This document shows, one piece after another, positions 50,515 to 59,870 of a stretch of 64,000 nucleotides of DNA (the stretch's first letter is position 1; every line of letters starts with the position of its first letter). A model generated the notes under the pieces. That model did no database searches and was not told the DNA's origin. It saw only the letters and a program-made list of their open reading frames with translations. The DNA lies in assembly GCA_039923495.1 (NCBI GenBank), contig JBDTCO010000228.1, forward strand, positions 1 to 64,000, written 5' to 3'. The stretch is from JBDTCO01 sp039923495 (GTDB lineage Bacteria; Myxococcota_A; Polyangia; Palsa-1104). The position numbers were made by a program, and so were the translations under genes.

Positions 50515-51946
50515 ACCGGAGCGTCCCGTCCTCGAGCTCGCCGAGCTTCATGGCGAGCATATCGAGGACGTAGTTCTGCCGCAGCGTCCACGGCGCCGCC
50601 GTTCCCTGCTTCGGAAAGCGATCGACGCTGCGGCGCACGTATCCCGACGACAGATCGAGGATCGGCTGCGGCATCATCGAGCCCGCATCCACCGCGGGCC
50701 GCACCTGCCGGAACGCGCGCCTCTCCATGTGCGCGATCAGCGACGCCACGAATCCCGACGAGAGATCCGCGCGCAACGTCCACGATGCGTTCGTGTAGCC
50801 GACGCAGAACGCGAGGTTCGGCACGTTGCCGAGCATCACCCCCTTGTACGTGTACGTCTTGGCGAGGTCGACCTCCGCCCCATCCACCACGAGCGCGATG
50901 CCGCCGAGCGCAAGCAGCTCGAGCCCCGTCGCGGTGACGAGGATGTCGGCGGGCAGCTTCTCTCCGGACTCCAGCTCGATGCCGTCCTCGACGAGCGTGC
51001 GCACGCGGTCGGTCACGATCGACGCGCGTCCCGCCGAGATCGCGCGGAACAGATCCGAGTCGGGCACGAAGCACACGCGCTGATCCCACGGGTCGTAGCG
51101 AGGTGCGAAGTGCCGGTCCACGTCGTAGCCGGCGGGCAGCTCCTTCACGACACCCGCGCGGATCATCTTCTTCGCGAGCTTGGGCGCCCGACGGGAGACC
51201 TGGAAGAAGAGCTGCGCGACGAGCACGTTCTTCGCGCGCACGAGCTTGTGCGCGAGCGACGCCGGCAGGATCGAGCGAACGCGGTCGGCCACGCGATCCT
51301 TGGACGGCAGCGTGACGACGTACGTCGGCGAGCGCTGCAGCATCGTCACGTGCGCGGCCTTCTCCGCCAGCGTCGGCACGAGCGTGACGGCCGTCGCGCC
51401 GCTTCCGAGGACGACGATGCGCTTGCCCGCGTAGTCGAGGTCCTCCGGCCAGTGCTGCGGGTGGATGACCTGTCCGGCAAAGCGCTCGCGTCCCGGCAAC
51501 TCGGGCGTGTGGCCCTTGTCGTAGTCGTAGTAGCCGCTGCATATGTAGAGGAACGAGCACGAGAGCTCCTGCTCTGCGTCGTTCGCGCGGACCTCGACGG
51601 TCCAGCGCGCCGTCGTCGACGACCAGGACGCGGACAGCACCCGGTGCTCGTAGCGGATGTGCTCCTCGACGCGGTGCTCGCGCGCCGTGTCGCGCACGTA
51701 CGCGAGGATCGACGGACCGTCGGCGATCGCTTTCTCGCCCTGCCACGGACGGAACGCGTAGCCGAGCGTGAACATGTCGGAGTCCGAGCGCAGGCCCGGG
51801 TACCGGAACAGGTCCCAGGTACCTCCGCTCGCCTTTCGACCCTCGAGGATCGCGTAGCGCTTGCTCGGGCACCGGCCCTGGAGGTGCACCGCCGCCCCGA
51901 TTCCGGACAGCCCTGCACCCACGATGACGACGTCCAAGTGCTCCAT
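50504..51946 (-). CDS. flavin-containing (Baeyer-Villiger-like) monooxygenase
   Basis: 480 residues from ATG 51946. FAD-binding VVIVGAGLSGIGAAVHLQ (about 6-23), GGTWDLFRYPGLRSDSD (the type I BVMO/FMO GGTW-x-x-x-R-Y-P-G region), NADPH-binding RIVVLGSGATAVTLVP (about 166-181), and DILVTATGLELL (the ATG motif). Oxidises ketones or other soft nucleophiles using NADPH and O2. Monocistronic. Substrate unknown. Confidence 0.9.
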   Translation of the reverse strand: MEHLDVVIVGAGLSGIGAAVHLQGRCPSKRYAILEGRKASGGTWDLFRYPGLRSDSDMFTLGYAFRPWQGEKAIADGPSILAYVRDTAREHRVEEHIRYEHRVLSASWSSTTARWTVEVRANDAEQELSCSFLYICSGYYDYDKGHTPELPGRERFAGQVIHPQHWPEDLDYAGKRIVVLGSGATAVTLVPTLAEKAAHVTMLQRSPTYVVTLPSKDRVADRVRSILPASLAHKLVRAKNVLVAQLFFQVSRRAPKLAKKMIRAGVVKELPAGYDVDRHFAPRYDPWDQRVCFVPDSDLFRAISAGRASIVTDRVRTLVEDGIELESGEKLPADILVTATGLELLALGGIALVVDGAEVDLAKTYTYKGVMLGNVPNLAFCVGYTNASWTLRADLSSGFVASLIAHMERRAFRQVRPAVDAGSMMPQPILDLSSGYVRRSVDRFPKQGTAAPWTLRQNYVLDMLAMKLGELEDGTLRFSE

Positions 51947-52049
51947 GTCACGCCAAGGTTTCACGGACCCGGCCACTTCGCACGCGAGATCCGTAGGCTC
52001 TGCACCTACGCCGTTGCCGTCGCCCCTCGCGACGAGTAAGGTCGGCCAC

Positions 52050-54629
52050 ATGTTCCAGAATCGCCTGTTTGGATTCCCTGCCCTCGCTCTCGCCCTCGCG
52101 CTCGTCGGCGGAGGCTGTCATCACAAAGGCACAGGCTACCCAGATGGAGGCGTCGCCGATGATCTCTCCGTCTTGCCGCCGGACTTCTCCGTCGTCGTCG
52201 ACTTCGCGTTGCCGCCGGCCGATCTCGGCCCCGCGTGCACGCCGACCACGTGCACTGCGCTCGGCGCGACGTGCGGCCCCGTCGCCGATGGGTGCGGTGG
52301 ACTCCTCGACTGCGGCGACACCTGCCCGGTCAACACCTCGTGCGGCGGCGGCGGTGTGTCGAGCGTCTGCGGTACGTCGTGTGTCCCTGCGACGTGCGCC
52401 TCGCTCGGCTACAACTGCGGATCGAACGGCGATGGCTGCGGCGGCACGCTCGACTGTGGCGCTTGCACCAACGGTGACACCTGCGGCGGCGGTGGCTCAC
52501 CGAGCCAGTGCGGGCACACCTCGGTGTGCACGCCGACCACGTGCACAGCGCTCGGCTACAACTGCGGCACCGCCGGTGACGGCTGCGGCGGCACGCTGAA
52601 CTGCGGCACCTGCACCGGCACCAACGTGTGCGGCGGCGGCGGCGTCCCGAGCCAGTGTGGCCACGCAGCGTGCGTTCCGAAGACCTGCGCCTCCGTCGGC
52701 GCGGCCACCTGCGGCCCGATCGGCGACGGCTGCGGCGGCATCATCCAGTGTGGCGGCTGCTCCGAGCCGAAGACCTGCGGCGGCTCCGTCGCAGGCCAGT
52801 GCAGCATCCCGACGGGCTGCACCAACCTCTGCCTCCAGCAGCAGGCCTGCACGCCGTCCACCACCACCACCACGATCAGCGGCTACGTCTACGCGCCGAA
52901 CGGCACCGATCCGCTGCCGAACATCCTCGTGTTCGTGCCGAACGCCCCCGTCGCGGCTTTCACGCCCGGCGTCGCGTGCGAGCAGTGCACCGCGAGCGTC
53001 TCCGGCTCGCCGCTCGTCAGCACGGCGACCGACACCTCCGGCCACTTCGTCCTCAAGGACGTTCCGGTCGGCGCCAACATTCCGCTCGTGATGCAGTCGG
53101 GTCGGTGGCGCCGTCAGGTCGTGATCCCGACGGTGACCGCCTGCCAGGATAACCCGCAGACCGATGCCAACCTGACGCGGCTCCCCAGGAACAAGAGCGA
53201 AGGTGACATCCCGCAGATGGCGTTCGTCACCGGCCGCGTCGACGCGCTCGAGTGCGTCATGCGTCGCATCGGCCTCGACGACGCCGAGTTCACGGGCTCG
53301 ACCGCCAGCGGCCGCGTGCACCTGTACAAGGGCGACGGCATGACGGCCACGTTCGACAGGGGCCTCGGCGGCGCGGTCGCGGCGACCGGCGGCCTGGCCA
53401 ACGAGGACGACCTCATGGGCTCCGCCACGACGCTCGCGAGCTACGACCTCGTGCTCTTTCCGTGCAAGGGCGACCAGTACCTGCGGCCCGTCGCACAGCA
53501 GGCGAACCTCATCAACTACGCCAACGCTGGCGGCCGCGTGTTCGCGACGCACTTCAGCTACACGTGGCTCTTCAACGACGCACCGTTCTCGTCGACGGCG
53601 GTGTGGAACGTCGAGCAGAGCCCGCGTCCCACCGCACCGCAGACCGGCTACATCAACACCAGCTTCCCGAAGGGCCTGGCGCTCGCGCAGTGGATGCAGA
53701 GCATCGGCGCCTCCACCACGCTCGGTCAGATCGTCATCGACGTGCTGCGCATCGACTTCGACAAGGTCGTCGCCCCGACGCAGTCGTGGCTCACCATCAA
53801 CGACGACGCGACGTACCCCGGCCACACGATGTACTTCACGTTCAACACGCCCGTCGGCGCGACGTCGGCCAACCAGTGCGGCCGCGTCGTGTTCGACGAC
53901 TTCCACGTCGAGAACGTCTTGAGCAGCGCGACGTACAACGCGACGTTCCCCGCCGAGTGCCCCGCCGGCACGATGACGCCGCAGGAGAAGCTCCTCGAGT
54001 ACCTCATCTTCGATCTCGGCTCGTGCGTCACCCCCGACGTCCCCGTCTGCAAGAAGACCACGTGCGCCGCGCAGAACATCGGCTGCGGCCCAGCGGGCGA
54101 TGGCTGCGGCGGTCAGCTCTCGTGCGGCACCTGCGTCGCGCCGAAGAGCTGCGGTGGCGGCGGTACCCCCAGCCAGTGCGGTCAGGCTGCATGCACGCAG
54201 ACCACGTGCGCCGCGCAGGGCATCCAGTGCGGGCCGGCTGGCGACGGTTGCGGCGGCTCGCTGAGCTGCGGCACCTGCCCGGCAGGCCAGACCTGCGGTG
54301 GCGGCGGCATGCCGGGCGTCTGCGGCACCAAGCCGTGCACCCCGATCACGTGCGCGCAGCAGGGCTTCAACTGCGGTCCCGCCGGCAACGGCTGCGGCGA
54401 CGCGCTCGACTGCGGCACCTGCACGCCGCCGCAGACGTGCGGTGGCGCGGGTCAGTCGGGCGTCTGCGGTCAGCTCTGCATCCCGAAGACGTGCTCGGAC
54501 CTCGGCTTCGACTGCGGCCCCGCGGGCGATGGCTGCGGTGGCTCGATCAACTGCGGCACGTGCAACCCGCCGGCGACGTGCGGTGGTGGCGGGCAGAGCA
54601 ACGTCTGCGGCGGCGGCGTCGTCAACTGA
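52050..54629 (+). CDS. large lipoprotein with eight Cys-rich modules and a ThuA-like core
   Basis: 859 residues. Lipobox LVGGGCHHK, then four modules of about 47 residues (about 55-250) and four more at the end (about 670-859), each of the type C-x-P-x-T-C...CG...GDGCGG-x-L-x-CG-x-C...CGGGG-x-x-x-x-CG. Between them lie a carboxypeptidase-regulatory-like beta domain (TTISGYVYAPNGTDPLPNIL) and a domain with YDLVLFPCKGD and NYANAGGRVFATHFSYTWLF, resembling ThuA/glutamine-amidotransferase-like folds. Probably an extracellular adhesion or recognition protein. One such module also sits in the island protease at 30455-32614. Confidence 0.8.
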   Translation: MFQNRLFGFPALALALALVGGGCHHKGTGYPDGGVADDLSVLPPDFSVVVDFALPPADLGPACTPTTCTALGATCGPVADGCGGLLDCGDTCPVNTSCGGGGVSSVCGTSCVPATCASLGYNCGSNGDGCGGTLDCGACTNGDTCGGGGSPSQCGHTSVCTPTTCTALGYNCGTAGDGCGGTLNCGTCTGTNVCGGGGVPSQCGHAACVPKTCASVGAATCGPIGDGCGGIIQCGGCSEPKTCGGSVAGQCSIPTGCTNLCLQQQACTPSTTTTTISGYVYAPNGTDPLPNILVFVPNAPVAAFTPGVACEQCTASVSGSPLVSTATDTSGHFVLKDVPVGANIPLVMQSGRWRRQVVIPTVTACQDNPQTDANLTRLPRNKSEGDIPQMAFVTGRVDALECVMRRIGLDDAEFTGSTASGRVHLYKGDGMTATFDRGLGGAVAATGGLANEDDLMGSATTLASYDLVLFPCKGDQYLRPVAQQANLINYANAGGRVFATHFSYTWLFNDAPFSSTAVWNVEQSPRPTAPQTGYINTSFPKGLALAQWMQSIGASTTLGQIVIDVLRIDFDKVVAPTQSWLTINDDATYPGHTMYFTFNTPVGATSANQCGRVVFDDFHVENVLSSATYNATFPAECPAGTMTPQEKLLEYLIFDLGSCVTPDVPVCKKTTCAAQNIGCGPAGDGCGGQLSCGTCVAPKSCGGGGTPSQCGQAACTQTTCAAQGIQCGPAGDGCGGSLSCGTCPAGQTCGGGGMPGVCGTKPCTPITCAQQGFNCGPAGNGCGDALDCGTCTPPQTCGGAGQSGVCGQLCIPKTCSDLGFDCGPAGDGCGGSINCGTCNPPATCGGGGQSNVCGGGVVN

Positions 54630-54720
54630 TCTGAGCGGGGTTCTCCCCACTCGTCGGACGTCGCCCTCGAGGACGAGGGCGGCCGTCCTGCCGCGTGGTG
54701 TCCGTCGACGCCTCGATCAA

Positions 54721-55950
54721 TCATGGGTCACGTGACGCTCTTCGCTTCGTGAGCCACGCCGCGGCGGGCACCACGGCGAGCGCGCAGAACGCACACAGCA
54801 CGTACGGAAGCGAGACGTTGTTGGCGAAGAGCGCGGTGCCGACGAGCGGACCGAGCGAACCGCCGATGTCACCTGCCACCTGCAGACCGCTGATGCCGAG
54901 CGCGCGGTTGTCGGCGGTGGTGACGTCCGCGACGAGCGCGAGCAGCGAAGGACCGAGCGCGCCCGACGCGATGCCGACGAGCACGAGCCCTAAGACGAGC
55001 GCGTCGACGCTGCTCGACCAGGCGATGACGAGCAGCGCGGGCACGAAGAGCACGATCCCGAAGAGCGCGACGTGCGCGTATGCACGTCGCCTGTCGCCGA
55101 TGCGTCCCGCGATCAGCATCGCCGCGGCGTCGACGAGCGTCATGATGCCCATGGCAGCACCGGCGGTCCCCTGCGCGCCCCGACCGAAGAGCGAAAGGTG
55201 CCGCGCGCTGACGAGCAGAGCGGTGGTGGTGAGCACCATCCCCGTCGCGCAGAACGAGCCCGCGAAGTTGAGGACACCGAGCACCGCGAGCCGCCGATCG
55301 GCGAGCGCACGTATCGCGAGCTTGAGCGGCACCGTTGCTCGGCGGGCCACACGCAGATCCGGGATCGAGAAGTACGAGGCGACCGTCGAGGCGAACATCA
55401 ACGCGGCGGCGATCTCGAACGTGCGCGTGTCGCCGTACCGATCGGAGATCAGCCCACCGAGAACGAGCCCGAACGGCACACCGACGCCGAGCGCGGCCCG
55501 CACGGCGCCCGTCGCGCGCCCGCGGTAGTGCACGCCACCGGCAGTGAGCGCCAGCGCCTGGCCGGCGACGAACACGCACGCCGAGCCGGGTCCATGCACG
55601 ATCCTGCCGAGCAGGAACAACGCGCCCGTGTGCGTCGTGGCGCTCCCGAGCGCGAACAGCAGCATCACGACGATCTGGATGACGAGGCCCCACAGCATCG
55701 TGCGGCGACTGCCGATCCGATCGGTCAGCCAGCCGATCACGGGCGTGGTGAGCACGCGCGTGATGCGGTTGGACGCGAGGATGAGGCCGATGAACGCGAG
55801 CGGCAGGCCGACGCGCGCACCGACGATGGGGAGGATCGGAAAGACGATGCCGCCAGCGCAGCCCGCGATGAGCACGCCCGGCGCGACGGCGAGCGCCGTA
55901 CGCCACGCGAGCTCACCCTCCGCGCGTCGGGCCGAAGAGTCCGGTTCCAC
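54721..55950 (-). CDS. MFS transporter
   Basis: 409 residues, twelve probable helices. The motif-A loop GWLTDRIGSRRTMLWG after helix 2 and GRIVHGPGSACVFVAG in helix 4 are major-facilitator signatures; the second half repeats with GRIGDRRRAYAHVAL. Resembles drug/metabolite antiporters (DHA1-type), but the substrate is not predictable. Stands alone between convergent and same-strand genes. Confidence 0.88.
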   Translation of the reverse strand: MEPDSSARRAEGELAWRTALAVAPGVLIAGCAGGIVFPILPIVGARVGLPLAFIGLILASNRITRVLTTPVIGWLTDRIGSRRTMLWGLVIQIVVMLLFALGSATTHTGALFLLGRIVHGPGSACVFVAGQALALTAGGVHYRGRATGAVRAALGVGVPFGLVLGGLISDRYGDTRTFEIAAALMFASTVASYFSIPDLRVARRATVPLKLAIRALADRRLAVLGVLNFAGSFCATGMVLTTTALLVSARHLSLFGRGAQGTAGAAMGIMTLVDAAAMLIAGRIGDRRRAYAHVALFGIVLFVPALLVIAWSSSVDALVLGLVLVGIASGALGPSLLALVADVTTADNRALGISGLQVAGDIGGSLGPLVGTALFANNVSLPYVLCAFCALAVVPAAAWLTKRRASRDP

Positions 55951-56034
55951 GGGGTGAGCTCAGCCGCCTCCCTTGAGGTCTCTTGTAACGCTGACGCGAT
56001 CCTGCGCCATCGCCGAGCGTCCGTTGCGAAGGAG

Positions 56035-56709
56035 CTAGCCGGCGCGCACGGCGAACTCGCGCGCGGTGAGCAGCGGATCGCCGGAGAGCTGGCCGAGGTC
56101 GACGAGGAACGACCAGCCCTTGCCGAGGCGGCCGTCGAACGACGTCAGCCACCACACATCGAGCGTCCACTGGTCGAGGCCGGACTCGCACGGCGGCGTC
56201 CACGCGACGGCCTCGAGCTCGACGAGGCCAGGGGTCTCGCGCGGCGCACGCTCGTGCACGTCTTTGAACTTTCCGGACGCGCGCACCATCTGCACGGCCT
56301 TCGCGGCGTCGTCGTCGGCGATCTCTCGTCGCCACGGAGACACGAGCCGGATGGTATCGAGCTTCATCTCCGGCGTGAGCTCGGCATCGTAGCTCTCATC
56401 GGCCGGGAGGCCACCGAAGTCGGGCACGTCGAACTCGGGGAAGAGATCGCGACCCGCGACTTCTTCTTCACGGCGCGCGAAGGCGGTCTTCAGGCGTGCC
56501 CACGCCTCGGGCGAGTAGCAGACGTGGATATGCAGCGCGAAGGTCTTCGTCGGCAGACGATGGTCCCAGTCGAGCAGCGCCATCGTGGCGTACATCGACT
56601 GGCCACGGAACGGCACGAGCCTCTTCCGGGCTGCCTCGAACAGCTCTCGTGCTTGCTGCTCGGTGTGACCTTGCTGCTGCACGCGGGGGTGCAAGTGAAG
56701 CTCGTCCAT
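56035..56709 (-). CDS. hypothetical protein, start uncertain
   Basis: 224 residues from ATG 56709; the frame is open 53 codons upstream with poorer-looking sequence. Soluble, mixed alpha/beta (FRGQSMYATMALLDWDHRLP, FALHIHVCYSPEAWARLKTA, LDQWTLDVWWLTSFDGRLGK). Not recognised. 205 bases downstream of murA on the same strand, with no sign of coupling. Confidence 0.6.
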   Translation of the reverse strand: MDELHLHPRVQQQGHTEQQARELFEAARKRLVPFRGQSMYATMALLDWDHRLPTKTFALHIHVCYSPEAWARLKTAFARREEEVAGRDLFPEFDVPDFGGLPADESYDAELTPEMKLDTIRLVSPWRREIADDDAAKAVQMVRASGKFKDVHERAPRETPGLVELEAVAWTPPCESGLDQWTLDVWWLTSFDGRLGKGWSFLVDLGQLSGDPLLTAREFAVRAG

Positions 56710-56914
56710 GCGGAGGATCCAGGTAACCACGTCGTCGACGGTGGAGCAAGCCGCCCTCGCCACGCGAGCTTCGCCAGACGGTGCGCTGCTCCGATTGCTT
56801 CGCACCGTGAGGCGCTGGAGAGGCGCACCGTATGCCCTCGGGCGGGATCGCGAGCCGTGGGTCGCCACACGATCACTCGATGCCGTGACCTTACCCGCTG
56901 CGCCTGCGTCGAGG

Positions 56915-58189
56915 TCAGTCCTTGACGCGCTTGGTCTTGGCTCCGAGCTTGGCGAGCTTGCGCTCGAGCCGCTCGTAGCCTCGATCGAGGTGGTAGACGC
57001 GGTGCACCTCGGTCTGTCCGTCGGCGACGAGGCCGGCGAGCACGAGGGAGGCGGAGGCGCGCAGGTCGGTGGCCATGACGTGCGCGCCGTGCAGCTTCTT
57101 CACGCCGCGGATCACCGCGATGCGACCGTCGACGTGGATGTCGGCGCCCATGCGCGCGAGCTCCTGCACGTGCATGTAGCGGTTCTCGAAGATCGTCTCC
57201 GTGATGACGCTCTGTCCGCGCGACTTCGCGGCGAGCACCATGAACTGCGCCTGCATGTCGGTCGGAAAACCCGGGTGCGGTTGCGTGGTGATGTCGACGG
57301 GATCGATGTCCGCGCGACCGCGCACGCGAACGCCGTCGCCCTCCGCGGTGACCTCGGCGCCAGCGGAGCGCAGCTTCTGGCTCACGGCGTCGAGGTGCTC
57401 GGGCACGCAATCGCGGATGTGCACGTCGCCACGCGTGAGCGCCGCGGCGACCATGAACGTGCCGGCCTCGATGCGGTCGGGGAGGATCGCGTGGTCGATC
57501 GGGTGCAGCTCATCGACACCCTCGATCGTGATGCTCGAGGTCCCCGCGCCGGAGATGCGCGCGCCCATCTTGTTGAGGACGACCGCGAGCTCCTGGATCT
57601 CGGGCTCGCGCGCCGCGTTCTCGATGAGCGTACGGCCCTTCGCGAGCGACGCCGCCATCATGAGGTTCTCGGTGCCCGTCACGGTGGGCATGTCGCACAC
57701 GATCGTCGCACCGATGAGCCGCTTGGCCTTCGCGATGACGTCACCGTGCTCGAGCGTGACCTTCGCTCCGAGCGCCTCGAGGCCCTTGAGGTGCTGATCG
57801 ATCGGGCGTGCACCGATCGCGCAGCCACCGGGCAGCGACACACGCGCCAGGCCGTGGCGCGCGACGAGCGGCCCGAGCACGAGCACCGACGCGCGCATCG
57901 TCTTCACGAGCTCGTACGGTGCGTGGTGGGTCGTGAGCTTGCCGGCGCCGATGCGCACGACATGGCCCGCGTCCTTGCCCTTCGCTTCGGGATTCTCGAC
58001 CTCGCACCCGAGCAGGCCGAGGAGCTTGCTCATGGTGACGAGGTCGGCGAGCTGCGGGACGTTGCGGTACGTCGACGTGCCGCCGGTGAGGATGGCGCTC
58101 GCGAGGATGGGCAGCGCTGCGTTCTTCGCGCCCGAGACACGGACCTCGCCGCGCAGCCGCGCGCCGCCTTCGATGACGATCTTCTGCAT
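56915..58189 (-). CDS. murA: UDP-N-acetylglucosamine 1-carboxyvinyltransferase
   Basis: 424 residues, normal length for MurA, the first committed enzyme of peptidoglycan synthesis. It transfers enolpyruvate from PEP to UDP-GlcNAc in the cytoplasm. KNAALPILASAIL near 22-34, the active-site loop with LPGGCAIGARPIDQHLKG (catalytic Cys about 122, hence probably fosfomycin-sensitive), and late FPTDMQAQFMVLAA and TETIFENRYMHVQELARMGA are canonical. The C-terminal Arg (RGYERLERKLAKLGA) is present. Single copy in the window. Confidence 0.96.
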   Translation of the reverse strand: MQKIVIEGGARLRGEVRVSGAKNAALPILASAILTGGTSTYRNVPQLADLVTMSKLLGLLGCEVENPEAKGKDAGHVVRIGAGKLTTHHAPYELVKTMRASVLVLGPLVARHGLARVSLPGGCAIGARPIDQHLKGLEALGAKVTLEHGDVIAKAKRLIGATIVCDMPTVTGTENLMMAASLAKGRTLIENAAREPEIQELAVVLNKMGARISGAGTSSITIEGVDELHPIDHAILPDRIEAGTFMVAAALTRGDVHIRDCVPEHLDAVSQKLRSAGAEVTAEGDGVRVRGRADIDPVDITTQPHPGFPTDMQAQFMVLAAKSRGQSVITETIFENRYMHVQELARMGADIHVDGRIAVIRGVKKLHGAHVMATDLRASASLVLAGLVADGQTEVHRVYHLDRGYERLERKLAKLGAKTKRVKD

Positions 58190-58256
58190 GTGAGCTGTGC
58201 TCCGCCGGGAGGGTTCTGGATGCTCTTACGCCGGCGAGAGCGCGGTGCTCCCCTGG

Positions 58257-58499
58257 CTAGGCGGCGGCTTCGGCGGGCGCGCCCTTGCCAGCGTGCTCGG
58301 CGCAGAGGCTGCCGAACTCGCGCGGCTTGCGGCAGGCTTCCTTCGTGCAGATCTTGTAGCGGCCCTTGTGGCCCTCGAGCTCGTTGCGGCGCCAGGTCTT
58401 GTAGTGCGAGTTGCAGAGGCCCTTCGCGCGATACGGGCGCTTGCAGCCCTCGATGGAGCACTTGTCGGCGGCGGGAGCAGTGGTGGTTTCGGTGGCCAT
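58257..58499 (-). CDS. small vegetative-type zinc protein
   Basis: 80 residues from ATG 58499. Two motifs with the pattern C-x4-C-x8-C-x2-H: CSIEGCKRPYRAKGLCNSHY (about 14-33) and CTKEACRKPREFGSLCAEH (about 51-69). Each can bind one zinc. Such short proteins are recurrent in myxobacteria; a nucleic-acid-binding role is likely but not shown. Upstream of murA by 67 bases. Confidence 0.7.
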   Translation of the reverse strand: MATETTTAPAADKCSIEGCKRPYRAKGLCNSHYKTWRRNELEGHKGRYKICTKEACRKPREFGSLCAEHAGKGAPAEAAA

Positions 58500-58642
58500 G
58501 GTGAGGTCCTCGTGGATGTACGAAAAAGAGCGGCAGAGACTCATCCAGGAGTTTGTCCCTGTCAAATCCGATCTGTAGCCGTTGTCTGGATGGCGTGAAT
58601 AGCCGACCGGATCCCTCGTTTCATCGAGCAGGGGGGTTCGTC

Positions 58643-59092
58643 ATGATGACCAAGCTCGGTGTTCTCGCTGCTCTCGGTGCCACGCTCACCATCGCCTACA
58701 GTGCGCCTGCCATGGCCTGGGGCTGGCACGTAGGCGTATCCGTCCGGCCGCCCGTCGTCGCAGTGTATGGCGCACCCTATGTCGCGCCGTACTACGCACA
58801 GCCGCCCTACGTCGCCGCGCCCGCTCCTTATGTCGACCCGTACATCGGCTACGGTCCGTCCTACGGCTACGGCTACGGCTACGGTGGCTACAGGTACTCG
58901 CGACCGGTCTACAGCCGCCCGGTCGGCTACGGATGGGGAGGCGGGTACGGCGGCGGCTATGCCCGAACGGGTGGCTACGCGCACCGCGGGTATGGCGGCG
59001 GCTACTCGCACGGCGGCGGGTATGGCGGCGGCTACTCGCACGGCGGCGGTTACTCGCACGGCGGCTACTCCCATGGCGGCGGCCGTCGTTAG
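58643..59092 (+). CDS. secreted Gly/Tyr/His-rich low-complexity protein
   Basis: 149 residues from ATG 58643. Signal peptide ending AMAWG (about 24), a Tyr/Pro/Ala region (APYVAPYYAQPPYVA), then Gly-Tyr repeats and about five copies of GGGYSHGG-like units at the C-terminus. No catalytic residues; likely an extracellular structural, adhesive or metal-binding (His) coat protein. The GGYSHGG repeat DNA suggests growth by slippage. Confidence 0.7.
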   Translation: MMTKLGVLAALGATLTIAYSAPAMAWGWHVGVSVRPPVVAVYGAPYVAPYYAQPPYVAAPAPYVDPYIGYGPSYGYGYGYGGYRYSRPVYSRPVGYGWGGGYGGGYARTGGYAHRGYGGGYSHGGGYGGGYSHGGGYSHGGYSHGGGRR

Positions 59093-59310
59093 TCGGAGCA
59101 CGCGCCTCGTGCTACGCATCTCCGGGTGGAGCCGTCCCAGCCCTACCCGGAGAGTCTCTGCCATCTCTGCGCTGCGCCGCCGCGCTACATCACGACGGCG
59201 GCGAGCGTGTTCATCCTCTGCCCTCTCCTGCCGGGAAAGTACCCACCTCAGCCGGTTCTTCGCTGCGCGCTCTTTCGTCCGCGCCCGAGCGACCGTGACC
59301 ACGACGGCGA

Positions 59311-59832
59311 CTAGGTCGTCGACGGCTCGGCGAGGAGCGGCAGCTCGTTCGCTTCGAGCAGCAACGGCGCGTCACCCGGGTACAGCGGGTAGCCGCGCCG
59401 CCCGACGGTGAGACCGAGCATACCGCCCGCCGCGGCGAGCACGAAGATCGGCCCGCCGCCGAGCAACGCGGCGCACGCCAGCAGCCCCGTCTGCACACCG
59501 GCGAGCATGCCGCCGAGGCGTCGATCGCGCCTCAGCAGCCGGTAGACCGCGGTGCCTGCGAGCGCCGCGTCGGCGGCCGCGCAGAGCCCCTCGCCCGCCG
59601 ATCCAGCGACCAGGACGAGCGCGAACGAGCCCACGCACAGCGCCGAAAGCCCGCCGCGTGCGACGAGTCGCTGCCAGCCCGGAACCCGAGTACGCAGGGT
59701 CGCGTGCAGGCTCTCCACATCACCGCGCGCGGAGCAGCGCCAGCAGCGCAGCCCGTGCTCGGAGAGGTCCGCCTCGTCGGGGCTGACGGCGTCTCCGCAG
59801 CCAGCACAGGCGATGGGGCTCGAGCGATACAT
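59311..59832 (-). CDS. zinc-ribbon plus membrane-helix protein
   Basis: 173 residues. The N-terminal CAGCGDAVSPDEADL ... LRCWRCSARG holds two CxxC pairs (one zinc), and four hydrophobic segments follow (about 60-150). No recognised family. It begins 38 bases after the ClpX-like gene on the same strand and may be co-expressed. Confidence 0.65.
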   Translation of the reverse strand: MYRSSPIACAGCGDAVSPDEADLSEHGLRCWRCSARGDVESLHATLRTRVPGWQRLVARGGLSALCVGSFALVLVAGSAGEGLCAAADAALAGTAVYRLLRRDRRLGGMLAGVQTGLLACAALLGGGPIFVLAAAGGMLGLTVGRRGYPLYPGDAPLLLEANELPLLAEPSTT

Positions 59833-59870
59833 GCGCTCCTAACGGTACACGCAAATCGGCGTGCTGCACC

